Below are positions 56,601 through 64,000 of a stretch of 64,000 bases of DNA, piece after piece. The notes under the pieces are model-generated. The model saw only the letters and a program-made list of their open reading frames with translations. It made no database searches and had not been told where the DNA came from. Where the stretch lies: assembly GCA_002633025.1 (NCBI GenBank), contig NMRB01000291.1, positions 254,954-318,953 on the forward strand, in the 5' to 3' direction. Made by a program: the position numbers and the translations under genes. Source of the stretch: Notospermus geniculatus (lineage: Eukaryota; Nemertea; Pilidiophora; Heteronemertea; Lineidae). The stretch's first letter is position 1. The number at the start of each line of letters is the position of its first letter.

Positions 56601-57040
56601 CCGGACTTCCTCGGGCATGACTTCCGGTTAGCCCGGTCCTACAGCGATGATATCATGCCATACACAAACTACACGTGAGTAACTACTGGAGCTTTGATCA
56701 CAGGCACATGGAGCCTTCCAATTTCTTACATCCGAAAAAATAGGGGGGTCCAGTTTATGGCATTCAACAATTTGAGATCTTTACTTTGACATTTTGATAT
56801 TACAGGTTCGACTTCAAGGGTGTTATCGACTATATCATCTTTTCGCGGGACTACATGACCGTACTTGGCATGCTCGGCAGAATCGACCCAGATTGGTTCA
56901 AGGACAACAAGGTCATCGGATGCCCACACCCACATATCCCGTCAGATCATTTCGCGTTACTCGCCGAGTTTGAGCTCCACGTACCATATCCGACGAACAC
57001 ACGAGGGAACACAAACAATTTCCATGGTGCACGCAGGTAG
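20569..57040 (+). CDS. CNOT6: CCR4-NOT deadenylase catalytic subunit CNOT6/CCR4 (ten coding exons)
   Basis: Coding exons 20569-20686, 21647-21907, 22538-22636, 41738-41806, 47737-47894, 53625-53779, 54677-54828, 55118-55348, 56497-56674 and 56806-57040 join in frame to 551 residues (human CNOT6/CNOT6L are about 555-557). The protein removes poly(A) tails from cytoplasmic mRNA as part of the CCR4-NOT complex. Residues about 50-140 are leucine-rich repeats (family role: binding the CAF1/CNOT7 partner). The C-terminal EEP nuclease domain runs from about residue 185. The Mg-binding and catalytic residues E236 (LQEVE), D407 and N409 (CADLNSLP), D482 (GVIDYI) and D520-H521 (PSDHF) are all present, so it should be active. 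The start MPKEKDKYQPP matches the family N-terminus. The third intron is 19.1 kb and carries another gene. CNOT6 and CNOT6L are vertebrate duplicates, so this is likely the single invertebrate ortholog (twin in flies). Confidence 0.97.
21647..21907 (+). CDS. CNOT6: CNOT6 coding exon 2 (leucine-rich repeats)
   Basis: Encodes residues 40-126: three LxxLxLxxNxL-type repeats (LTSLYLNDNNL, LTYLDLSANKL, LRELLLNNNYL). Acceptor CTTTTCCAG, donor GTAGGT. Confidence 0.97.
21994..22156. mobile_element. CAGGGTTCAAAGTTCAT-ended MITE in CNOT6 intron
   Basis: The ends CAGGGTTCAAAGTTCAT and ATGAACTTTGATCCCTG are inverted repeats of 17 bases with one mismatch. The 163-bp element carries GCGACC/TGCGACTTG internal words. 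CAGGG ends suggest the hAT superfamily. Confidence 0.75.
22538..22636 (+). CDS. CNOT6: CNOT6 coding exon 3
   Basis: Encodes the last repeat and cap (GLAGNPLAPEILSVYNEPNG and on). Acceptor CATGTTTCAG, donor GTAAGT. Followed by the 19.1-kb intron. Confidence 0.95.
23540..23685 (+). mobile_element. tRNA-derived SINE fragment
   Basis: An A-box-like GAGTGGCACTGTGG is followed by a B-box GGGTTCAATCC (23591-23601), the two Pol III promoter boxes. A TTTTCTCCGGACACTCTGG/TTTCCTCC segment follows, a type of conserved central domain found in animal SINEs. The tail is not clearly defined. Confidence 0.6.
23994..24101. repeat. Palindromic MITE, terminus GGGCCCGTATGCATAAA
   Basis: Near-perfect 45-base arms: GGGCCCGTATGCATAAAAG, then TGGAATAAGCTTATTCC (itself palindromic), with the inverse on the right. 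Short central segment. Confidence 0.88.
24960..25240. promoter_or_regulatory. Promoter-like cluster (YY1, ETS, NRF-1, CRE) inside CNOT6 intron
   Basis: Within 240 bp lie CGCCGCCATAT (YY1-like, 24980), ACTTCCGGA (ETS, about 25023), a perfect TGCGCATGCGCA (NRF-1, about 25117) and GTGACGTCATC (CRE, about 25195). This combination is typical of TATA-less housekeeping promoters. No gene with recognisable protein follows on either strand; a 43-residue frame begins at ATG 25214. It could be an alternative promoter, an ncRNA promoter or a repeat. Confidence 0.4.
26972..27034. repeat. Palindrome with CGAGCTCGCTCG core
   Basis: AATATCAAAAATTCATAAGCGAGC pairs with the inverse GCTCGCCTTATAAATTTTTGGTAATAT, with no real loop. 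Similar in design to the palindromes at 9631 and 49908. Confidence 0.75.
27036..27408. repeat. Inverted-repeat element with CRE sites
   Basis: Left TAATGAGGTACCCGCG and right CGCGGGTATCCCATTG are imperfect inverted ends, continuing inward through ACGCGGCG/CACCGCGT. The interior has TGACGCAACGTCA and TGACGTCAATGACGTCG words. No coding frame. Confidence 0.55.
30083..30646. repeat. Direct duplication, copy 1 (before N gap)
   Basis: From TTAGTGGGATTGCAGC to CAGTTCAAATC; repeated almost identically (a few substitutions and a 1-base indel) at 30784-31348, directly after a 137-base N gap. Confidence 0.95.
30647..30783. other. Assembly gap (137 N)
   Basis: Run of N between two near-identical 565-bp copies. 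Size is an assembler estimate. Confidence 1.
30784..31348. repeat. Direct duplication, copy 2 (after N gap)
   Basis: Second copy of the 30083-30646 segment. Because the copies abut a gap, they probably represent the two haplotypes of one locus. Confidence 0.95.
32533..32540 (+). promoter_or_regulatory. TATA box of the nested intronic gene
   Basis: TATAAATA lies 34 bases before an initiator-like GCAGTC (A at 32567). A near-CRE TGACATCA lies at 32495-32502, about 40 bases upstream. A donor TTG|GTGAGT ends a would-be first exon at 32689. Spacing fits a classic Pol II core promoter. Confidence 0.6.
32567..32689 (+). other. Predicted noncoding first exon of the nested gene
   Basis: Inferred from the TATA position and the consensus donor GTGAGT at 32690. 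The next strong acceptor (TCATCATTTCAG) ends at 34203, giving a 1514-base intron. The 5' UTR would then continue at 34204-34431. Confidence 0.5.
34432..36078 (+). CDS. Unrecognised 548-residue protein, nested in CNOT6 intron 3
   Basis: A single uninterrupted ORF, far longer than chance, in the same orientation as CNOT6. Residues 1-90 are basic (CKHERSKS, RRQVKNKKKFRQQNK). The middle holds Ser/Thr-rich sequence with SP and TP sites (NTPTSPKQFFVL). A LDKDLTREEMSQLVEYTTGF segment near 235-260 looks folded. Then come a Ser/Asp/Glu-rich block (about 290-365), a Lys-rich stretch and a Tyr/Pro-rich tail (YDGYWYYPTSMPYAFYPMYY). There are no membrane segments, signal peptide or known catalytic motif. 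It looks like a mostly disordered nuclear or RNA-linked regulator. A TATA promoter and a noncoding exon lie upstream. ATG 34432 is the first Met in the frame. I do not recognise the family. A GTAAGA donor at 36065 and an acceptor ending at 36117 mean the true C-terminus may be spliced further. Confidence 0.8.
   Translation: MSSKSGRSRKQHTAEISIASIGNLEVISEENFLKRLEGMSSCEDCKHERSKSTHSKSRRQVKNKKKFRQQNKARTNSPIVIKLSDTLKPQKCRRRGSKGGKVEEETVALNSTSSGNISSHGLEMACSKSEKNFSAMISILEKCHQKHFSPEFTLNLNMDSTLCSQSNVPLNNTRSSLLHTRNTPTSPKQFFVLSNNVDIICNDLSAKTNSGVGADSTSLLSLAPSQAENGERTTIFLDKDLTREEMSQLVEYTTGFPVTRFDCMQLNCTECISWPSSVAKCSKDEDRVEPDDYTDNSSESSDATDTDTVTSSSLSSSSRPSVSDFVSSSSPVSSSDEQSSVTVETSSESEEEEKQISSECASVPSIMIPKSTKAEYAFITKPKSVKTAPITKPKTVKATCSTKTCKKDTVTVSTKGGPNTHGKRNKAGKDKTKAATPQIFTIQSKTGAAQGESVYIDLTDCDVDISVFYHPKPTEIDWCYQSPSAAPCYDGYWYYPTSMPYAFYPMYYMQPPVVSIPRPLCVPRDQDILASSKTCMIPAHEIENCKIF
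36118..36226 (+). CDS. Possible further exon of the nested gene with PNRC-like proline motif
   Basis: Bounded by a strong acceptor (TTTTACACTTGCAG) and a strong donor (TTG|GTGAGA). In one frame it reads NPVGNTLPTPPAADWWKS then an Arg-rich segment. If the donor is not used, the frame stops at 36269-36271. The LPxPPxxxW pattern resembles the PNRC/EDC proline motif (LPxPPxxW) that binds the EVH1 domain of the decapping factor DCP1, here with one extra residue before Trp. The obvious donor at 36065 leaves a different phase, while a weaker donor at 35931 (GTATGC) would match. Alternatively it is 3' UTR. Confidence 0.35.
36911..37084. mobile_element. Non-autonomous hAT-like element, CAGGGGCGGATCCA end
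   Basis: CAGGGGCGGATCCACG at the left and TTGGATCCGTGCCTG at the right are inverted with one mismatch and an indel. GGGGGCGC/GTGCCCCCC subterminal words are matched too. 174 bp, no coding frame. Confidence 0.7.
38742..39007. repeat. Inverted-repeat element with TTACG/CGTAA subrepeat interior
   Basis: The 31-base ends (38742-38772 and 38977-39007) are perfect inverted repeats, beginning AGGTACAGTACAGGTCAC. The 204-base interior is a quasi-tandem and quasi-palindromic array of GTAACTTACG, GTTACGCG and GTGAGTTACG words on both strands. Confidence 0.88.
39428..40353. repeat. Direct duplication of 0.93 kb, copy 1
   Basis: Begins TCAAGGGACAGTAGAGAGG and is repeated at 40355-41287 with few differences; the copies are joined by a single N at 40354. 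Contains one palindromic MITE per copy. Confidence 0.95.
39499..39619. repeat. Palindromic MITE, terminus GGGCCGATTTCACAAAG
   Basis: Near-perfect inverted repeat with arms of about 55 bases, reading GGGCGTTTAAGACGCGTGTA, then TTACACGCGTCTAAGTC on the right. Flanked by ATC on both sides. Confidence 0.9.
40355..41287. repeat. Direct duplication of 0.93 kb, copy 2
   Basis: Second copy of 39428-40353, following the single N. Differences include a short TACATG-type insertion near 40820 and scattered substitutions, the pattern expected between haplotypes. Confidence 0.95.
40426..40546. repeat. Palindromic MITE, second copy
   Basis: Same element as 39499-39619, carried by the duplication; one substitution inside the left arm. 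Confidence 0.9.
41738..41806 (+). CDS. CNOT6: CNOT6 coding exon 4 (linker)
   Basis: Encodes the Pro-rich linker TATQPAQRPWIPLAHPERN between repeats and nuclease. Acceptor CTCTCCTTGCAG, donor GTGAGT. Only 69 bases, in-frame at both sides. Confidence 0.93.
42609..42900. repeat. Direct duplication of 0.29 kb, copy 1
   Basis: Begins AAGAATTCTTCAAATATTTG; repeated at 43243-43533 with a few substitutions. Copy 1 is followed by CAGGGTTCTGCCG-type repeat DNA that copy 2 lacks. Confidence 0.9.
43243..43533. repeat. Direct duplication of 0.29 kb, copy 2
   Basis: Second copy of 42609-42900, beginning just after a single N at 43239. Confidence 0.9.
44087..44274. repeat. Foldback element, terminus AAGGCGCTGCTCC
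   Basis: Arms of about 65 bases: AAAGGCGCTGCTCC, GTGACAGTTTTCT and AAAGTTTGCTGTCAGATAGT are mirrored on the right. The centre has repeated TGCTGTCAGACAGCAATA words, a palindrome within the palindrome. Confidence 0.88.
45226..45305 (-). mobile_element. tRNA-like SINE remnant
   Basis: On the minus strand a TGGTACAATGG A-box-like word and a GTTCGAATCCC B-box occur about 40 bases apart. GTGATGG and CCATCAC can pair like an acceptor stem. The T-stem does not pair, so it is more likely a SINE head or tRNA relic than a working tRNA gene. Confidence 0.4.
45335..45567. repeat. Foldback element, terminus TAAAGCCTGCCGCACACTGG
   Basis: Twenty-one-base perfect ends. The interior contains CTGCTGAGCAAAAAGTC, GAGCTAGC and GCGTACAC words mirrored about the centre (near 45445). 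Arms together cover most of its 233 bp. No frame. Confidence 0.9.
47737..47894 (+). CDS. CNOT6: CNOT6 coding exon 5 (EEP domain start)
   Basis: Encodes FTVMCYNVLCDKYCTRQQYG to SADIISLQ. The N of CYNVLCDKY is a conserved EEP active-site residue. Acceptor TTTCTTTTCAG, donor GTATGT. Confidence 0.97.
47955..48255. mobile_element. CAGGG...CCCTG element with CCCCAGACCCCC segment
   Basis: Starts CAGGGATTCCG and ends AAACCCTG; GATGT flanks both ends as a 5-base direct repeat. The interior carries G-rich and C-rich tracts and the TTTTCTGGGGAGG segment also seen at about 13650. Non-autonomous, no transposase. Confidence 0.55.
49783..49832. repeat. Three CGTATCGGA units at 20-bp spacing
   Basis: CGTATCGGA begins at 49783, 49803 and 49823, exactly 20 bases apart, with unrelated filler between. 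A related TATCGGAC word sits inside the palindrome 140 bases downstream. Confidence 0.7.
49908..50043. repeat. Long palindrome with CGGCTTCGCC core
   Basis: Arms of about 65 bases are perfect over the inner 50: CCAATATGGATTTTTGTTGG and GAAGAAAAGTTATATCGGAC, mirrored. They meet at CTCGGCTTCGCCTCG with almost no loop. Confidence 0.92.
51511..51656. repeat. 26-bp minisatellite, about 5.5 copies
   Basis: The unit reads ACCTGATGCAGATGTGAATT plus GGCCAT. The 3' copies are nearly identical; the 5' ones have substitutions and small indels. Confidence 0.9.
53625..53779 (+). CDS. CNOT6: CNOT6 coding exon 6 (catalytic Glu)
   Basis: Begins EVETDQF, giving catalytic E236, then FAPKSRARTMSENERKHVDG. Acceptor TTTTTCCTTCCAG, donor GTAAGT. 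Confidence 0.97.
54677..54828 (+). CDS. CNOT6: CNOT6 coding exon 7
   Basis: Encodes FSLLKEHLMEFNQIAMARAE to the MTKDNIGLAALLE strand. Acceptor CTTCTGTTGCAG, donor GTGAGT. Confidence 0.96.
55118..55348 (+). CDS. CNOT6: CNOT6 coding exon 8
   Basis: Encodes the conserved AHVHWDPEYSDVKL block and CADLNSLPES, with catalytic D407 and N409. Acceptor GGGTTGCAG, donor GTAAGT. Confidence 0.97.
55936..56397. other. Assembly gap (462 N) in a CNOT6 intron
   Basis: Lies between CNOT6 coding exons 8 and 9; reading frame and family alignment show no missing exon. Confidence 1.
56497..56674 (+). CDS. CNOT6: CNOT6 coding exon 9
   Basis: Encodes VIEYLVEGKIAAKHVDFKDL to DDIMPYTNY. Acceptor CCTCTTTCAG, donor GTGAGT. 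The upstream intron contains a 462-base N gap, but no coding sequence is lost. Confidence 0.95.
56806..57040 (+). CDS. CNOT6: CNOT6 coding exon 10 and stop
   Basis: Encodes FDFKGVIDYIIFSRD with D482, and IPSDHFALLAEFEL with D520-H521; stop TAG at 57038-57040. Acceptor TTGATATTACAG. Confidence 0.97.
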
Positions 57041-58500
57041 TCAAAGTTACGCCAACGAAAAACAGACCAACTCCACACATTTTCACCACTTGGAGGCAAT
57101 GATTGACTGTTCAGCAAATGTCTAGCTCCAACACTGTCAGCTGCTGCCATCTGGTGTCAGATGACAGTATTAAGCTTTGTTCTGGTGCTTTCATCAACAT
57201 TTCCATATTTGGTAGAGGTCACAGATTCGGTTACTTTTGCGTCGTATGTTTAATCAATGGGTATTTTCCGAGAATGGTTCTGTACTGCATCTTTGTTCAT
57301 GATTGATTTTATTGCTGCTTGGAATTATCAATGTGAAGATCCATTAGATTAATTTGTTGCCCTTGACAGCCAATTGTTTACAATTGATTTGAGTTGAACT
57401 CATTACATTGCATGGTCTGCACGATTCCTTGTGCATGTCATTGTCAGTCGATTCATTTAGTTTTGACGGCAGTTGTCATCCAAATAGAAGCTTTAGGTTT
57501 AACCTGATGATAATGAGGTCAAGGTCAAGGTTAGGAAAATCTGGGGAAAGGTCAAGGTCAAAATGAAATTGATTATTTGGATCATTTTCTGAAAGTTTGT
57601 TTTTAGATCAGATTCTTTTTAATGTCTTTCTTGATGATCCATGTGTGAGGATCAAATGAAATTATGAACACAAAAATCTTGAAGTGCAACCCTTGGATTA
57701 TGAGGAGAAGTAGATAATTGAAATTCAGGGAAAGAGGTATTTCACTCTTATCTTCACCATCCATCCACAAAGTATGCATTGCTTCATTTCTGCAGTGAAT
57801 CCATCATTTACTTGAATTAGAACCCGTTTCTTATTTTCTTCCCTCAAATGCTAATAGATTATGATTTTCAAATGACGTAGTTCTTGATTGCCACTCTTTT
57901 AATAGTTCTGGTCGGTTTTACTTGAGTTAAGTAGCACATGTTTTCATGCTGCTAAAACCATTATGCCCCCCTGGTGGTGTCCGTTTGAAGCAGGATAAAT
58001 AAAGGATCTCGCTCAGATTGATTTTTATTTTCACTCTATTTCAGTTGAAACTTGGAGCTTTTATATTAAATAAAAAATGAGACATTTCAAAGGGAATAAA
58101 AGGGAGGTTTTTGTTTGAGAACTGCTGAAATGAATTTGATGCTGACACACACCACACTTTACGTCACATAATCTATCTCAGGCACTCTTTCTTTGATGTT
58201 TAATTCTGTAAATAAGTGGCACTTAAAATAACTTAATGTCTTTTTCAATTTTCTTCGGCCCATTGCAATGTTTATGTTTTATTCAATGACCATATGCTAC
58301 GTTTTACTTCGTGTTTAGATGTACATGTATTTTCGGTGGCCATTTCGTTGTATTTTTGCCTATTTTGTGAATGAATATGTAGATGTGTGCTAACATCAGA
58401 AGAATGGATTTTAAACGGCTTATGTTTTAAATCTCGCACTAACATTTTATTCTGCACTCGAGTTCAATGTGGATGGATGGTGAATAAGATAAAATTGGAA
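57041..58500 (+). other. CNOT6: CNOT6 3' untranslated region (probable)
   Basis: Follows the stop codon directly. AATAAA words at 57998-58003 and 58069-58074 are the first good polyadenylation candidates, giving a 3' UTR near 1.0 kb. No downstream GU-rich test was possible. Confidence 0.5.
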
Positions 58501-61500
58501 TCAGGAATATGTTAAATCATGGCATTGGGGCTATTTCAGCACATCAAGCTTGTGTGCTTATTGCTAGGGAACATTTGACATGGTAAAGTTCGCAGCTGAA
58601 TTTTCATGTTTGGGTACGAACATGTTCATTACTTCATTGGCAACTGACATTTCTTGACAAGCTTTAATACCACGACTGGTTGGGGTACAGGTATGACTAT
58701 CCTGTGCCCGTGTCTCTTGCTGCTGCTTGTCCTTGTTCACGAACAGAAGCTAGGACACTGTCTTTTTCAGTGACACTTCAGCATCTTCATCTCGCAGTTA
58801 GAATTCGTTTAAAACATATCAACTATAGCTGTGTAACGGCCAAGAGAGGTGACAATTTTTGTCAGTTTCTTTCATTCGATGTGTGTTCTTCAATGTTGCT
58901 GCTGTCGGTCATTGCACCCCCTGTTGGAGGCATAAAGAGAAAAATCTCGCTCTCACTACCGATGTTGTTTCATTGCATGAAACAACAAATCCCTTTTCAA
59001 GTCGGAAAAATCGTTTCTGAAACAAATTTGAATGGCTGTTTGATTTTGGGATTGTGCTCTGAGATTAGTGTCGCTGTTCATCCAGCTGTGGAAGTAATAT
59101 ATGGATTCACCCTGCTATGGTATCACTAATTGTAAATGTTAAAGAGACAATGAGAAAAGAGTGTCTATTTTTGAAGTCACTGCTATGTATATAAGTGTAT
59201 AAATTTGGAAATTTGGACACTTTTGGATCCAGAAATGACCATGTCATTTCTTATCCAAACCTCCTCTGATGATGGAACATGAATGTACTACAAAGTTTGG
59301 ATTCGTCAAAGTGATTGTTAGTATTATTTTGTGTCGATAAAGGTTTGCATTTTTTCGTCAATTCTGTGGCAATATTGTTCAAACCTGAATTTAACACATA
59401 GGATGCATGAAATTCCTGAACCTTTAACTCAGAAGAAGGATTTATTTCCGATTTTTGAAACATTTTGCAGTAATGTCTGTTTTAAGAATTCCCACCGTTT
59501 TGCATTGTAATTAAAATCACCTCACGCAATTTGGAAATAGTTTCACCAAGGTTTCGACACCTTTGATTTCCACCTTGAACTTATTTCCAGAACAATGCAC
59601 TCATTTTGGGTCACAGAACTCCCAATTACTTCTCCATGATTATTTAGTAAATTGCCCTGTGTACTTTGAATGGTACAATTTATTCCCCTAAGAACCTAAT
59701 TACAAGTATTCATAACTCAACACTGTTCGGATATACTTAATTTTTTCAAGTGCCTCACATATTATTGATAATCTTCAATAGGCTTGTTCTGCCCTTCCAT
59801 CAGTATGATTACTTTTTGGCCAAGTCATTACCGGTAAATTTATTTTCACACAAAAGAAGATCCCTCTAGAATTCTCAGTCAAATTGCCGTTTCCCTGTGT
59901 GAGGTGGTTTTCCAGCCGGTCACCAGGCTTGTCTCCTGAGTTAAGCATTTTCAAATGATTCTTTGACCTAAAAAGCACAAATGTGGCGAACACTGGTGAC
60001 TGGCTCATTGTTGATGACCTTCAAGGTCACTGATAGGCAGCTGATGTATCATGTTTCATTCTGTATTACATTGTATCATGGCGTTTGTCGTTTGATTGCG
60101 CAGCCAGGCATTTTACCCTGTAAAAATAACGGGAGGATTGCGGAAGCAGACAGAATACTGGGGATATGCTTTTCACGGAGGCGTGCCGAGCCTGCTGGGA
60201 CAGTGGCTAATGCACAGTCAGCTCAGGATTTAAGATTCTAGTTAGAATGTTTACGTTCATTTGGTTATACAACGTCATATTAACTCATTCATTCCCGGTG
60301 ACATCATCGAGTGGGTAATGAAATATTCCAATGCTTTATTCGTCGATTGATGTGTGGGAAAATTTCAGAGATTGACTCAGGTCTTTAAGATCATCCAGAT
60401 CTATTAAAATTAGCAACATCAGAACATCTGAGGTCATCGTCTACTCACGCTTGGTTTTGAATGAGTTAAAACCATTTATGGAGATTGCAAAATTTCATGA
60501 TCATGCTGTGTCAGGGATACAAAATGTCATAATCATGCTGCAACAAGATGTGTTACCAACTTTCCCTGTAGATGGCGCACAGTGTAAATACAGTCAAGTG
60601 GACCATATTTCCACAAAAACCACTACCGGTACGTGGAATGTACTGGTGACAGGGTGCGCCATCTGTGGTGGATATTTGATAAGGCCCCTTGTTGGGAATT
60701 CAGAGGGCACATAATGGCAGCATTTCTGTAGTTTCTGGACATTTGCTCTCGCCTTTCCCTGTACTGTATGGGTTACCACACCAGCGAATTGCTTGACATA
60801 CACTGAGATGTTTTCAAGTGAAGTGCATCATGTCATGTGTTTGAAAAGCAGTACTGAAGGTGTCCGGTGAAGAAATCAATTCACTAGTGTGGTGTTTGGG
60901 TTGGAACTTCTAGTGTTCATCTTGAAATGCACAACATAACATATTGTACAATTTCAAAGTTTATGACATGAAATATTTGTTATCATTGGGTTTAATGAGC
61001 TGTGAACAGGGTGCTTATTCCCACCCTCGGGACAACTCAGTGAAATCCCGTATTATGATCTCCTCCAAGAGTATTTTTCCATTGAATAGTTGACTAGAGT
61101 TCAGCTGTAAATGTTGCATTTTGTATAGGTTTGATTTAATATGTACAGGATTACCTTGATATGGACTTAACTGCTTTTGACTTTTACCTCGATGATGACT
61201 CGCGGTACATCTCACACAGCAGGGCTGCAGTAAACATTATTCTTGGGTCACACTTGAAAGAAACTTCATATTTGCTCCGTTTACAATGGGAAAAGCAACA
61301 GAATTGTTTTTAAAATGTGATTCATTTTGGCACTGGTAATGAAATTCAGTATGCAATTTTCTGAGAGACTTTAAAAATGGGCATGTACATTTTGAATGGG
61401 TTTTGTATTTTTTTTATACTGGGGCATTTTCATTTAATTTCCCATGGATAGAAACTACAAGTGCTGATGTAAAAAGTCATAAGTGAGCCAATATTTGGTA

Positions 61501-63069
61501 GTGGTTTTGCATAATACAAATTAAGTGTGACCAGGGTGTCAGGTTTTTGAAAATGGAAAAAATCCTCAAATTTGTGATTTGTGATATTTTTCCTAACTTC
61601 TGAATCTGGAGCCAGCTGGATGTAAGGGAAGGTTTTAGGTTGTGTGACGATTGTGTGAGAAAGGAGTGTAGACTTCAGAACTTAGTTGACAGTAGGTATT
61701 CTGCAGACTGGAAATGCTACAAAATACTTGGGCTTTATTGCATTCTTTTAGGTTTTTAAGAATCATACTTTGGGGCCAATCGCTCTGTAGTTCAATCAAC
61801 ATTTACATTTTGGGGCCATTTTCCTGTCTCTTTCAGTCTAAATTACCCAAGCCACATGCAGCAAGCCTGGCTGTCATTTACAGTTGCATGCTTGGAGACT
61901 GTCATACTCGCTTCAAATCCATTTTTTCTCTCCATTTTACCCCATAACTGGTTAAATGTGCAGGTACTTTGTGTTCAAGTGACATCATGCTTTTTGTGCA
62001 TTGAATATGGGTCTGGACAAATACTGTTGGCAGCCTTTAATAGTACAGAAAACTACTTTAATCTTGGAATTTTCGGTCACATTTTATGGAGATCTGAGAC
62101 AGTTTGCTACACTTGAGGCAGAAAATCAGTTCGGAAACATCAGGCACCACACATAGATATTGTAGCATTATTTGATTGGTTACGATCTGGTATTGCAATC
62201 AATTGAATTTGTTTTCACCGCCTTTGATCACAACGTGTTATTGATCTGAAATGTTCACCCTTCCACTGCAGATTACAATGCAAACGATCTTTAAAATAGG
62301 CCTTGCGTCTATACCACGCCTGCTATCATGAAACCAGTTATCTGTTGCATGTGTTTCTGTGCTTCAGTGTGGTTATCACATTGTTCGTCTTACTTTATTG
62401 ACTTGAAGATGAAGAAAACAATCAAGTAATTCTACTTTGAAATGTTTTTACTTCGATCAGTTTTTCCAGTGTTGTACGATTAGACTGCAAAACGTTGTGT
62501 CGTCTGCTTGTGCAGAACACTATTGTGGTTTCATCTTATTACACAATCCTTTGTGGAGTTTAATTTTGCATCATGTCTGATGGAGGATCATGGTTTTTCA
62601 TCGCAAATTTCCGCTAAAATTTCAGGCGGGCGAATGTAAGGAATTGTAAAGTGGCCAACATGTTCTGGTCACAACGAATTCAAATGTAGCAATAGAGATT
62701 GCCTAGTAGACATCATGCTCGGTCCAACCATTGTTATGCAAGTCAAAGCAGGGTTATTTAAAGCATATTTTATACTTTTGAAACTGCCATTGTAACTTAT
62801 AAATGATGAATACACAAAAACAGGTTATTTTGCTGTAGGGCTTGCATGATAATGGAGTGGATTTTTTACTATTACTATGACATTCCTATACACTGAGCAG
62901 ATGGGTTGTCACCACTCCTTAATAACCTGTTTGTATATTTTGTGTCCATGGTTGAGGACGAATAAAGTGTCCAGATAATGCATTAGAAATTTCTGACTTG
63001 TCTCCATCAATTGGTTACAGGAGGAGCTGCATGATTCAGTGGTCATGGTATATCCCAGCATCCCAGTGA
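58501..63069. other. Gene-free spacer
   Basis: Only short open frames without domain identity are seen. I found no RNA gene, exon or clear transposon, apart from A/T-rich simple sequence. Confidence 0.5.
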
Positions 63070-63408
63070 ATAGAGGTTTCCCACGTGACATCATAGCTCA
63101 AAATCTCTGCCATTTTGGCCGTCAAATGACGCAACGTCACAGCATTCAGCACGCAGTTTTAACGTTGTTGGCAGTCATCAGCCTCTTCTACAGCAAGCCG
63201 TATGGACGATTCGCTTTGTTTTCAACACGGTTTTCACACCAGACCAACTACTTATGCTCAGAAACTGTGAGTGATTTGTTGAGTTGTATGCTCCCAGTGG
63301 TCTGTACGGGCCGCTAAACTTTTGAACCGAGAACAAGATGGCAGCGTCCATGGCTTCATTTTGATGGCCAATATGGCGGCCGTGTGACGTCAGTGGGCAA
63401 CCTCTATA
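63070..63408 (+). repeat. ATAGAGGTT-ended non-autonomous transposon, copy 2
   Basis: Inverted copy of the 7165-7506 element. Ends ATAGAGGTTTCCCACGTGAC and GTGACGTCAGTGGGC...CCTCTAT. Carries AATATGGCGGCCG (YY1-like) next to a TGACGTCA CRE at the right end. Confidence 0.85.
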
Positions 63409-63478
63409 CAAGGTGTATGCATGTGTTGCCATGGTTATACTGCATGTACAAGTTGACATCTGAAGGATTACGACTGTA

Positions 63479-63653
63479 ATAGAGGCTATGCACGTGACGT
63501 CATCAGCGAGGTGACGCCATGTTGGAATGGATGGAACGTTGTGACATGCTGACGCAGTGCATCTGACCACGTGCTCCGTCCATTTTCCATCCAACACGTG
63601 GCGTCATACCCATTGATGACGTCATTTGATGACGTCAGTGCATAGCCTCTATA
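63479..63653. repeat. ATAGAGGCT-ended palindromic MITE with CRE ends
   Basis: ATAGAGGCTATGCACGTGACGT at the left pairs with GACGTCAGTGCATAGCCTCTAT on the right. Each arm carries TGACGTCAT, and the right arm has two. The interior has matched GACGCCA/TGGCGTC and AATGGATGG-type words. 175 bp, no frame. Confidence 0.85.
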
Positions 63654-64000
63654 GGAGAGACTTGAGTTAATACTCATCCCCCAAACGACAAACACAGTTG
63701 CCTTCTATTGGGCACTACTGGAACCAGGCCAGGCATATACATGTAATTTATTCCCTATGAAGACCATGATCTGGTTCTGCTGTCTAAAATGAAATACTGG
63801 TATGATGCCAACACTCTGCTGGTGTGGTTCCGCTGCGAAACAGCAACGCCAACCCTCTGCCTGCATCCACGAGATGGCGCATCTCACAACTTTGTGCCAC
63901 AGGGACTTGAATCATGAATAGCTGTCAGTGAGTTGACCAATAGGTGTCACTACCGGCCAATTCAATGCATATAGCGGACCCATTCATTCTTAATCGAGCA
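63654..64000. other. Window end
   Basis: I see nothing identifiable in this last stretch. Confidence 0.5.

Noticed and set aside
58680-59129. 149-codon plus-strand frame downstream of CNOT6
   Set aside because: No recognisable domain, no flanking splice logic and no promoter features; compatible with chance.

Overview
This is a stretch of an animal nuclear genome. It has many short exons with GT/AG borders, kilobase introns, TATA and CCAAT/YY1-type promoters, and a dense load of short inverted-repeat (MITE-like) transposons. Frequent AGGCCTA, ACATGTA and ACCGGTA words and the repeat style suggest a marine invertebrate, perhaps an amphioxus, ambulacrarian or lophotrochozoan. I cannot fix the species from sequence alone. 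Several N gaps are flanked by near-identical direct repeats, which looks like a draft assembly of a highly heterozygous individual.

Layout. (1) 1-2357: upstream DNA with an inverted-repeat element and a CCAAT/CRE-type promoter-like patch near 1166. (2) 2361-5359 (+): a nine-exon nucleolin-like gene of 404 residues with acidic tracts at both ends and two RRMs. (3) 5360-11419: mostly repeats plus the probable long 3' region of the next gene. (4) 11420-16987 (-): the complete seven-exon EIF4E cap-binding protein, 217 residues, colinear in numbering with the human protein (W56, W102, E103, W166, S209 and the eIF4G-contact residues all present). (5) 16988-20552: divergent intergenic region with an E-box just upstream of the EIF4E start and a CCAAT/YY1 promoter-like patch for the next gene. 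(6) 20569-57040 (+): the complete ten-coding-exon CNOT6/CCR4 deadenylase, 551 residues, with leucine-rich repeats followed by an EEP nuclease domain with all catalytic residues. (7) Inside its 19.1-kb intron, on the same strand, lies a separate apparent gene: TATA box at 32533, noncoding first exon, 1.5-kb intron, and one long ORF (34432-36078, 548 residues) for a Ser-rich, basic/acidic, Tyr-tailed protein that I do not recognise. A following splice-bounded segment (36118-36226) can encode a proline motif resembling the decapping-linked PNRC motif. (8) 57041-64000: CNOT6 3' region and repeats.

The recognised genes all concern RNA: a nucleolar RNA-binding protein, the mRNA cap-binding initiation factor and the mRNA deadenylase. 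EIF4E and CNOT6 are head to head about 1.5 kb apart. The less ordinary material is the nested intronic gene and a varied set of palindromic elements. Several unrelated palindromes share a GGGyC...ATAAA-like terminus, others carry a CG-rich core, and others carry CRE sites at their ends.
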